A stretch of 64,000 nt of DNA from the NCBI GenBank assembly GCA_036873755.1, contig JAVTVY010036974.1:62001-126000 (forward strand). The letters are read 5' to 3'. This DNA is from Hanleya hanleyi (lineage: Eukaryota > Mollusca > Polyplacophora > Lepidopleurida > Hanleyidae). Positions 56,236 to 64,000 of this stretch are shown here, piece after piece; within the stretch, counting starts at the first letter, position 1, and every line of letters starts with the position of its first letter. The position numbers and the translations under genes were made by a program. Under the pieces are notes generated by a model. The model searched no databases. It was not told the origin of the DNA and saw nothing but the letters and a program-made list of their open reading frames with translations.

Positions 56236-56612
56236 TTCTTGTTTTATTTCTTTCAAAGAATTGAAAGAGGTGGATTTATTTTATTATATTAATGGCAGAA
56301 AATTACTAATAGTGTTTACTGGTGAAAAAATTAACCTCTTACCAGCTAAGCTGTCATATGCAGACAATTGTATGACGTTGAGATTGTCGTGTTTGTTTTC
56401 TATAGTTTATTTCACAAACTGTTGTAACGTCATAGTTTGACATTTACAGACGATTTTTATTTCAACAGCAATTGTTGTTTTATTTATTTCAAAGAATTGA
56501 AAGAGGTGGACTTATTTTATTATATTAATGGCAGAAAATTACTAATAGTGTTTGCTGGTGAAAAAATTGATTTCACAAACTGTTGTAACGTCATAGTTTG
56601 ACATTTACAGGA
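56236..56612. repeat. Local direct duplication
   Basis: About 100 bp at 56,236-56,335 recurs at 56,473-56,570 ('caaagaattgaaagaggtgg', 'aaaattactaatagtgttt'). The segment 'atttcacaaactgttgtaac' near 56,409 recurs at 56,571. No gene. Confidence 0.85.
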
Positions 56613-57149
56613 GATTTTTATTTCGCTACTTACTGCATCTTGACATGTTGTGTGTATTTTTTTTCTTCATACAGTAGATTGATGGTAAACTCTGCCATTA
56701 TTTTATTACATACTGGCAAATTTGTTGATAATCTTGCCAGCTCGATGGATATGAGACACTGGGGTGACCAAAGACCAAACTCCTTAACACCAAAATCTAC
56801 TCTCAAGCTGATTTGATAAGAAGTAGGAGAAACCGAGCCCCAAAGTTAACCTCGAACTCTTATTTGATAGTGTACACCCAACAGATTTGTTGGTTAGAAA
56901 GGGGCTTAGACAATTACAGTTGGTCATAGTTAGTGAGTGCTACCAAGAAAACCTGTATGTCCTGAGTGTGACAGTAGACCAACAGGAGCTACACAGTTTC
57001 AATATGGACGGTGGCGGGAACAGAAGATGAGATGAATCATCTAACTGTTGAGAGTAGGCATGATAACGGGAATAATGAATCCCAGCTGGAAGACACAGCG
57101 TCACACAGTGGAATGAAACAGAATCATTGCAAACCATCATGTAAAATTG
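56613..57149. other. No feature recognised
   Basis: Upstream of the Gypsy gag remnant; may contain its leader or LTR, but I could not identify an LTR. Confidence 0.4.
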
Positions 57150-57339
57150 AATGTCTGAAATAAAGAGTATTCGCATCGACCACCATGAGCTGACAAAAAG
57201 CATCGTGGACATACGGAAAGAACAGACTAAGCAAGGTTGACGTAATTATAGCTCTACAACAGTCTATCGGAAGACTTCAACAATAATCCGATTGCCAATG
57301 AGAATACTAACCTGAATAATAATTATTCCTAGGTTCAGT

Positions 57340-58089
57340 CATTCCGTCGGTCAGAAGTTCCTCGTCAAAAACTTGACGAATAGGATGAAAAAGACCGATG
57401 AAGAGAAGGTGGACAGACTCCAAGACTGAGTGGGGAAGCTGTTCGCATGCTTTCCACACTACCGGATGATGTGAGAGATAATTATACAAAGCTAAATAAA
57501 TCTTCATCTGAGAGGTTTGGTAAAGAAGGAACCGCCTTCAACAGATCGTAAACGCCTGTCAGACGTTCGACAAAAGAAAGAGTCCCCAGAGGAGTTTGCA
57601 GAAGAGGTGCGCGGGTTGCCTGTCAAAGTATTCGCGGACTTAACCCAAGATCTATAAGAGTAGTTGTCAGCTGAAGCTTTTTTAAAGGGATATAAAAACT
57701 CAAATGAAGCCTATACAGCCACGAATCAGCGACCAGAGACGTCACTCTAGAAAATAACTACGAAGCGACAGTTGCGCATAATTTCTATGAGACTTCTGCA
57801 CAACAAACACGACGAGTGTTATGGCAGGACGGACACTTCGAAAGTTCTGATGAGAAACAGCCGGTATCGAGGCGGATCCAGGGAAGACGAACTTATCCAC
57901 AGGGGAAAAGAGTTATTGGCCCAAATTTCAGCATTTCTAACTCAGCAATCTGGCAGTTCAGCTAAGGGACCAGATGTCAAAATAGGGACGGAGGGTGTTG
58001 CCTGTTACAATTGTGAGGGTCCTTTTAGAATAGGGTCTCTAAAACTTGGGTCAGGGAACCCACTCCCCCTGGCGGCCGAGATCGCGTAG
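57340..58089 (+). pseudogene. Gypsy gag-like region
   Basis: Frames in series give RKRLSDVRQKKESPEEFAEE, then VRGLPVKVFADLTQDL, then AEAFLKGYKNSNEAYTA. This resembles the capsid C-terminal region of retrotransposon Gag ('E...EEFA.RVR.L...AF'). Further on, ELLAQISAFLTQQSG precedes ACYNCEG, the first half of a CCHC zinc knuckle whose second half is scrambled. Stops and shifts throughout. Gag would package the element RNA. Confidence 0.6.
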
Positions 58090-58174
58090 CCCGGATGCCC
58101 CGAACATTAAATCGAGGATCGAACACAAGAACCCCAAACCAACTATCACTCTGGGACACTAGATCACTAGATCA

Positions 58175-58771
58175 ATGAATAGTAAAGTCATTTCTGTCAA
58201 CATCAACGGTACACAAGCGGAGGCTCTGGTTGATACGGGTGCTGATGTCACTATGAATTCTGAGAAACTAGCTAGAGAAGCTAAGTTATCACGGCAGAAT
58301 TCATATCCCCTCAAGTTGTATAATGCCGAAGATGGAACAGAAATGGACACAAAAGGAGGAGTCCCTGTAACATACCGTTTGGTGGGGAAGCCATGGAAAT
58401 GGCCAGTTTATATAGCACCAATCAGGCACCAAGCACTCAAAGGCCTGGATTTCCTCGAGGAGGTAGATACTACCATCTTGTCCAAGCAAGGAGACGTAAT
58501 CATCCAAGGAACAGCGATATCGTGGAAGAGAGGTGGTACAGACAGCAATTACAAAGTTACATCGGTCACACTTTCAATTCCACCGGAAAGTGAGAGGGTT
58601 GTAAGTGGAAGGGTAAGGACACCTGACCCAGCTCGAACCGCAGTTCTGGAAGCGGGCTCGCTTAATGGAGGATTGTTTGCTGGGTCTGTGTTGGCGAAGA
58701 TGAAGGAATTGGTTCCTGTCAGGGTACTGAACCCCAACCTCTCTTCTGCGAGGATGTCAAAGGTCATCTAG
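58175..58771 (+). pseudogene. Gypsy aspartic protease region
   Basis: An open stretch of 198 residues. VSVNINGTQAEALVDTGADV holds the catalytic D-T-G, followed by KLSRQNSYPLKLYNAEDGTE and IRHQALKGLDFLEEVDTTIL ('LG.DFL'-type flap end). The C-terminal part (TLSIPPESERVVSGRVRTPD; VLAKMKELVPVRVLNPN) is the usual linker to RT in Gypsy Pol. This is the best preserved part of the element. No clear own start; the frame probably derived from a gag-pol fusion. Confidence 0.75.
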
Positions 58772-58929
58772 TTGGTAGAAGTGCAACCAGAATACCCATA
58801 TGAATTGAGAAATAGAGCGTCACCAGATTCGTCTTCTGTGCGCAGATTGTCAGAGGGGGCTGTTATATCACCTCACTTAAAAGACTTTTGAAACAACTGT
58901 CGCACGAACTTCACCTCAGAGCAAGCAGA

Positions 58930-59884
58930 TGCAGGCAAGGATGTGCTTTTTGAGTTCCAAAGCATATTTGACAAGGACAGTAACGATATTTTGTTGCTTC
59001 TCCGAGGTATCCCATCATATATCAACGCAAGATTCTGCCCCTATCCGTCAACCAGTGAGGAGGACTTCGCTGGATTTTCAAGATGAAGAAGCACATCTTA
59101 AGGGCCTGTGGTGTTGTGGTGCCTTCTCGGTTAGAGAGGGCAAGTCCTGTAATATTTGTTGGGAAGAAGTATGGGGATTGCGCTGGTGCGTTGACTATCG
59201 TAGACTGAATGACGCAACTCGGAAAGATGCCTTCCCAAGATTGAGGAATGTCTAGACACATTGAGTGGAGTAACCATGTTTTCCACATTGGACTAACAAA
59301 GTGGATGTCACCAAATAGAAATGACAGGAGGACATGAGTAAAACTGCTTTGATCAAAAGGTTTGTCACATTCGAGTTTACCATGACGCCGTTTGGATTGG
59401 GTGGAGCCCCGGAAACATTCCAGAGGACCGGTGAAATATATGCTATTCCACAAGAAAGTTCGTTTCGTCTGCGAGCAGGGAGTGGAAATTAACCCAGGTG
59501 GTTAAATAATGGCCTGTTCTCAAGAATATAAAGCATTACAAACCTTTCTCTATCTTACCAATTATTACCGCATATCTGTTCGGGATTACGCCGATAGAGC
59601 AAAACCGCTGTATAACCTAGTTTAAAAGAAAGCTGTGTTTGACTGGTCAGCTGAACAAGACGAGGAATTCAAAGAACTATAAAAGGGGTGTCACAAATCA
59701 GCCCCGATACTTACCATGCAGTGACATTTATCCTGGATACAGATGCGTCACACTCGGCTGTTGTGGCAGATGTCACAAGTGCAAGAGAGAGAGGAACAGG
59801 TGGTGGCTTATGCTAGCAAACGTCTGGGTCCTGCACAGGAACGTTATTGGGTTACCAGACGCGAACTTCTTGCCATAGTTAGCT
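58930..59884 (+). pseudogene. Gypsy reverse transcriptase and start of RNase H (broken)
   Basis: RT pieces: LRWCVDYRRLNDATRKDAFP (about 59,180-59,240), then MTPFGLGGAPETFQR (about 59,382-59,426). The YxDD catalytic box is not found between 59,430 and 59,515, which suggests a deletion. The connection region reads FLYLTNYYRISVRDYADRAK (about 59,545) and FDWSAEQDEEFKEL (about 59,638). RNase H opens with ERYWVTRRELLAIVSF at 59,838-59,886, where the composite element interrupts it. Several stops. RT/RNase H would copy element RNA to DNA. Confidence 0.75.
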
Positions 59885-59887
59885 TCA
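59885..59887. repeat. 3-bp target duplication (TCA), left of composite copy 2
   Basis: TCA precedes GGGTGCATTCC; TCA also follows the right end at 62,002-62,004. Removing the insert leaves the RNase H frame continuous, which supports the call. Confidence 0.75.
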
Positions 59888-60559
59888 GGGTGCATTCCAC
59901 ACCTAAATGATGTGCGGTTAAAAATAGACATGGGTTCGGGTCTTCGGCCTAAAATATATGTGAAATCTTTAAGAAAACCCCTGTAAAAGTATATATTTTC
60001 CGAATGGCCACACTCATGCCATTATTCCAGGAGGCAAGTGAGCTATTGAAATTGAAATGAAAGACGCGCAATCCTCCTTAAACCTTCTTCAACTTTTCTG
60101 AAAAACTCCTTAAAATATATGAAAATGTGTCAAATTCTACCCGCAACCCAGAGAAAACGTACGAAATGATTTTCTTCTTATGTATGTTAAAGTGTTTCCC
60201 GTCCAAAGGACAATCTAAAATGGCGAAAAAAACAGGGGGTCGACCTACTCGTTTTTTGTAAAATTTTATCGCCATAAAGGAATCATCATTTTCGTTTCCC
60301 GAAAAAGTGAGGATTTCGGCCTGCCTGATATTCAATCCCGGAAACGATTGACTCCGTAGTGGCGCGTAGTTGAGACCAGCAAGCAAATGTTATATCCTCG
60401 TTTGAAGAAATGGCTACGTCCAGCAGGGTGATACTATAGATATCAGTTAGTAGAAAGGGAAGAAGTATTACCATGCTGTCAAAAACAGGCGACCTTCCTT
60501 ATTATGAAATTAGGGAGGGGCCATTTGTGCGAAACCGTGGCCTAGTGTGGAGTGCACCC
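59888..60559. repeat. Left terminal direct repeat, composite copy 2
   Basis: 672 bp; closely matches 61,329-62,001 in the same orientation. Contains 'gggtcttcggcctaaaatat', diagnostic for copy 2. Confidence 0.9.
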
Positions 60560-61328
60560 TTAAGGCTAGGGTGTTTTCTCAGAATTTCTGTTCTCAAGGC
60601 TATGCCAATCTGGGAGTGTTTGCGAGTTTCTTGGTATGCGACACCTGCTTGTAGTATGCAGTTTTATCGGATATCCCGTCAATCACTTTCCCCCTACCCC
60701 ATCTTTGTTTTTGCGACTTTTGCTGAAAAATCGAGAGTTTCAGAGCTCAATAAGAATATTATAGCATTATGCTTTGACCGTGACAATAAAAGCCATGAAC
60801 AAAAATCGGGAGCGTTGACCAGCTTTCGAATGAGGCATGAGAAGCAAAATAAACGCAAAAATAGCTGAAATTCGAACCAAATTGTCAATAATTTTTCATT
60901 CCGACTTTTTCAAAAAATTGGGGGGTGGGAGTACAAACTTCGAGATAAAAGGGACAAAACCAGAATAATACGCTCTTATTCGCTTTAGATCAGGGTGCTG
61001 GTGTGATCGGTATTGAAAATTAATCACTTTGACATTCACATTGACAATAATTGGGACATACAGGTCACTAAGCGTAACATATGTGCCTAACCAAGGGGAG
61101 ATTATTCTGTATAGGTCCAAATAACATATATGCAAGGACAATGATATCATACCATGTAGTATGCATAAAATCGAAACATTTCTGACTAAGATAAATGAAC
61201 TTTACTATCCCGTTCCATATCATGTCATTACAAGGTCCGAATAAGCGCTTTTAACGAATGTAGTGTAAGAGATCATACAATATTTAGCCTACTCGTGTAT
61301 TATAACCGTGCAATGAAGCCTACATTAA

Positions 61329-62001
61329 GGGTGCATTCCACACCTAAATGATGTGCGGTTAAAAATAGACATGGGTTCGGGTCTTCGGCCTAAAATATAT
61401 GTGAAATCTTTAAGAAAACCCCTGTAAAAGTATATATTTTCCGAATGGGCACACTCATGCCATTATTCCAGGAGGCAAGTGAGCTATTGAAATTGAAAAT
61501 GAAAGACGCGCAATCCTCCTTAAACCTTCTTCAACTTTTCTGAAAAACTCCTTAAAATATATGAAAATGTGTCAAATTCTACCCGCAACCCAGAGAAAAC
61601 GTACGAAATGATTTTCTTCTTATGTATGTTAAAGTGTTTCCCGTCCAAAGGACAATTTAAAATGGCGAAAAAAACAGGGGGTCGACCTACTCGTTTTTTG
61701 TAAAATTTTATCGCCATAAAGGAATCATCATTTTCGTTTCCCGAAAAAGTGAGGATTTTGGCCTGCCTGATATTCAATTCCGGAAACGATTGACTCCGTA
61801 GTGGCGCGTAGTTGAGACCAGCAAGCAAATGTTATATCCTCGTTTGAAGAAATGGCTACGTCCAGCAGGGTGATACTATAGATATCAGTTAGTAGAAAGG
61901 GAAGAAGAATTACCATGCTGTCAAAAACAAGCGACCTTCCTTATTATGAAATTAGGGAGGGGCCATTTGTGCGAAACCGTGGCCTAGTGTGGAGTGCACC
62001 C
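61329..62001. repeat. Right terminal direct repeat, composite copy 2
   Basis: 673 bp; direct repeat of 59,888-60,559. ORFs inside each terminal repeat (60,386-60,078 and 61,828-61,520 minus) are the same 102-residue frame and have no family resemblance. Confidence 0.9.
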
Positions 62002-62845
62002 TCACGGCCCATTTTCGTCATTATCTCTTGGAGCAGAAGTTCATCCTTAGAACAGTAGAACAGATCACAGCAGCCTGACTTGGCTTTTCCGCTTCAAATC
62101 ACCAAACGTTCAGCTAGCTCGCTGGCTAGAAGAATTAGGTCAGTACAATTTCGTGATACATCATCATCCCGGTAATAAGAACAATGACGCACACTCCCTG
62201 TCCAGAGTCTCGGATTACTAAGCGTGTAATTGTTATCACCCATTGCAGCTCCCATGTGGCGGATGCGACCATATAACAGACTAAGATGTCGACGACATAT
62301 TACTGTTGACCATCCGTGGGCTGCCATCCTTCAAAGCGACTACGTTCTCTGTGACGAGCAACACGCTTCCCGGTTATCCAAATATGCTTTGAACTACGGG
62401 ATGCACAAATGACCGACCGGATTTTATGATCTTGAGAAAGTGGGCTCAGGAAGGCTCTACGACAGGAAAAGAGTAGGTTTTCCTAGAAAGCCCAGCACTG
62501 ACACGTTTCTGGCTCTGTTTCCAAGAGATAGTGAAGATTGATGACCAATAGGAGAATCCAGATGACGATGAACGTCCGTGCTTAATTATCCCTGACAGCA
62601 TGAAACACGAGATGTTAAGCTTATGCCATGTTCTACCGACTGCAGGACATCCGGGCATCTCTCTTACCTTAGAGAGAGTGAAACAACTATTCTAGTTGGT
62701 AGGACTTTCTGGAGATGTCGACAAGTATGTGAAGCGTTGTAAGTAGTGCTCTAAGCAAAAGCGTGATTGCCGTCCTGGTAGTGCCACCCTACAACAGTAT
62801 CAGTGCGGTGCCCCAATGAATAGGGATCAGTTGGATATTCGTGGC
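62002..62845 (+). pseudogene. Gypsy RNase H end and integrase N-terminus (broken)
   Basis: Resumes right after the composite with HFRHYLLEQKFILRT (about 62,011-62,055). The RNase H end LARWLEELGQYNFVIHHHPG then DAHSLSRVSDY follows. The integrase zinc-binding region is seen as HPGISLTLERVKQLF and VDKYVKRC..CSKQKR (HHCC pattern, second part near 62,725-62,765). The frame then reads QYQCGAPMNRDQLDI and is lost at about 62,840, where Polinton C begins. Several in-frame stops. Confidence 0.75.
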
Positions 62846-63309
62846 GAGCCACTAATGGGCCGATGGAGTCGAGTGAGGTATCAATGTGAAGCATATGTGA
62901 GGGACCAACCGACTGGAGTAGTGTCTCGGCCGTTGTCCACATTCTCCGCATGCGCAGACAGGGAATTGTGGGAAAATTGTGTGGAAATAGACGTTTTGCG
63001 GTCTAGGTGGGCCACTAATGGTCCGATGGAGTCGCGTGAGGTATCAAAGTGAAGCATTCGTGAAGGGGCATCCAGTCATGGGTGGGTGCATGTACAATTA
63101 GGGGTATGACGTCACTTCCGGTCTGGATGAATGGGGCGTGACCTGGGAACATGATAGGACATGTACTGACCTGTCTGTGGGGTTTTTCCCGCCAGAATTT
63201 CTCTGACGTCTGCGCCTGCATCCGGGTATGTATGAGGGTCTGTGTGAATGGGGTGTGACTTGGGAACATGATAGGAATGCATGTACTGACCTGTCTGTGA
63301 GGTTGTTCC

Positions 63310-63435
63310 CGGCCCGGCCCGGCCCGACCCGGCCGCAGCGCGCGCGGGTTATCCGGCCGAGTGCGCGCGCGCGGGTTATCCGGCCGAGTGCACGCGCGCG
63401 GGTTATCCGGCCGCACGCGCGCGCGGGTTATCCGG
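63310..63435. repeat. GC-rich CGCGCG/ATCCGGCC tandem run
   Basis: Four imperfect units of the type 'gcgcgcgcgggttatccggcc' after a CCCGG run. A related stretch occurs at 31,066-31,150 in Polinton B. ORFs across it are low-complexity artefacts. Confidence 0.85.
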
Positions 63436-63654
63436 AAGTGCGCGGGTGAATGTCGGGTCAAAAGGTCAAAGCTCAAATCCAGGTCACAATCGCTCCCATA
63501 CTGTATATAGGCGAGCCATTGGCTCGAAAACAGTTTGGATTGACCTGTAATCTTTGTTGTTGTTGCTCTCTTTTTTGGACTAACCCATCAGAATAGTACG
63601 TATCACGGATTACACCCGTAGAGCTACGTATAGGCGCGCATGTGTGACATGGTC

Positions 63655-63690
63655 TATAAAACACGTCCCTCTGGATCCCACACCTTCATT
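63655..63690 (+). promoter_or_regulatory. Core promoter of the tail-anchored gene in Polinton C
   Basis: TATAAAACACG from 63,655 and TTCATTTC with its A at 63,688 (position 34), conserving the arrangement in Polinton B (39,383/39,351). Confidence 0.65.
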
Positions 63691-63707
63691 TCTACGGTTA
63701 CAGAGCC

Positions 63708-64000
63708 ATGACATCCATCCCTATGCGACTCGCATTTTACAGCATGCGACCGCGGTTAATTCACTCACGGGTTACATAGCAGCGGTTCGGTCCATGTTTG
63801 GAGATGGTGACGACAACGAAGGGATCCTGATCCAGAAAGAGAAGAAGGGATCCAGATCCTGAAAGAGTTCACAGAAGCGGTCCTCGACAGAGTGCACACG
63901 ATCGAGAGGTGTGCTATCACTCACCACTACTGGACTATGACGGCCATCCTTGATGCCCAGGCTATGGACCACGAGCGCTCACGCCGGAACCAGCGACGGC
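63708..64000 (+). pseudogene. Tail-anchored protein gene in Polinton C (broken, cut by window end)
   Basis: The ATG at 63,708 is out of frame with the conserved sequence because the segment after it is shorter than in Polinton B. The conserved frame reads HPYATRILQHATAVNSLTGY, then AAVRSMFGDGDDNEG. A ~26-bp tandem duplication (GGGATCC and AAAGAG motifs repeated at 63,821-63,876) then shifts the frame. Beyond it the coding text continues to the window edge, ending in the arginine-rich segment. The C-terminal hydrophobic part lies outside. Confidence 0.7.

Larger units (their letters stand above)
59888..62001. mobile_element. 2.1-kb LTR-like composite element, copy 2
   Basis: Terminal direct repeats 59,888-60,559 and 61,329-62,001 with a 769-bp centre. 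The terminal repeats begin GGGTGCATTCCACAC and end GTGTGGAGTGCACCC. By eye the two repeats differ at only about ten sites, far fewer than they differ from copy 1. It is inserted in a Gypsy RNase H frame between TCA duplications, so it is the younger insertion. No coding capacity, clear primer-binding site or polypurine tract is seen. Confidence 0.85.
57150..62845 (+). mobile_element. Ty3/Gypsy-type retrotransposon, broken and twice interrupted
   Basis: Plus-strand order: gag-like region, aspartic protease, RT, RNase H, integrase zinc-binding domain. RNase H is split by the 2.1-kb composite (59,888-62,001), and integrase is cut at about 62,840 by the start of Polinton C. Many stops and frame changes. 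Confidence 0.8.
62846..64000 (+). mobile_element. Polinton C, left end (runs out of window)
   Basis: Begins with two diverged ~155-bp units ('gccactaatgg(g/t)ccgatgga', 'gtgaggtatcaa(t/a)gtgaag') related to the arm of element A, then blocks shared with Polinton B ends ('gtatgacgtcacttccggtc'). A GC-rich run (about 63,310-63,430) and the tail-anchored protein gene follow on the plus strand. Orientation is opposite to B. The outer boundary is approximate (62,838-62,848). Confidence 0.75.

Noticed and set aside
52974..62001. Simple tandem segmental duplication explaining the two 2.1-kb copies
   Set aside because: Flanks differ (TAA versus TCA; unrelated DNA outside) and copy 2 interrupts a Gypsy frame precisely, which points to transposition.
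63228..63449. 73-residue ORF rich in ARARVIRP
   Set aside because: Translation of the GC-rich ATCCGGCC/CGCGCG repeat.

Overview
The window looks like transposon-dense, gene-poor DNA of a metazoan, most likely a marine invertebrate; I cannot name the species. Reasons: one intron-bounded exon of a receptor guanylate cyclase (about 49.4 kb), LINE, Penelope-like and Ty3/Gypsy remnants, at least three Maverick/Polinton-type elements, many snapback elements, and tandem arrays rich in TGACCTTTGACCT. I found no bacterial genes, tRNA or rRNA genes, or CRISPR array. LAYOUT. 1-11 kb: Polinton-like element A, its left end cut off by the window. Long inverted arms (1-2572 and 6201-7990) each carry part of a C2H2 zinc-finger gene. 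A 21-bp minisatellite and a 5'-truncated Penelope-like element with an upstream GIY-YIG-like region lie between them, and several tandem arrays lie outside the right arm. 11-29 kb: a GTCGAC-rich foldback, smaller MITEs, a TGACCT array, piggyBac-like TTAA MITEs, a LINE remnant and tandem repeats, with long stretches where I see nothing. 29,126-41,909: Polinton B, a complete 12.8-kb insertion between 6-bp CGCAGA duplications. 42-56 kb: more TTAA MITEs, an L1-like LINE with poly(A) and a 9-bp duplication, two large foldbacks, the cyclase exon, and one copy of an unusual 2.1-kb LTR-like element. 57-64 kb: a broken Ty3/Gypsy element, split in RNase H by a second copy of that 2.1-kb element and in integrase by Polinton C, which runs out of the window. 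POLINTON B encodes, all on the minus strand: a small membrane protein, two paralogous possible PC4-like proteins, an RVE integrase with chromodomain, a membrane protein, a packaging-ATPase remnant, two conserved structural-cluster proteins, a penton-like minor capsid protein, a small basic core protein and a double-jelly-roll-type major capsid protein. No DNA polymerase B or protease is visible, the ATPase has lost its N-terminal half, and most genes carry one or two small lesions, so it is a dead or non-autonomous copy. MOST INTERESTING. (1) Polinton genes carry a recurring core promoter: a TATA box followed about 30-33 bases later by an initiator, usually TCATT, with the ATG usually only 7-29 bases further on. 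In three cases the upstream gene's stop codon lies inside the TATA box. (2) The 2.1-kb element has about 670-bp direct terminal repeats, each ending in a 15-bp inverted repeat (GGGTGCA...TGCACCC), a 769-bp non-coding centre of identical length in both copies, and 3-bp target duplications (TAA, TCA). I cannot place it in a known class.
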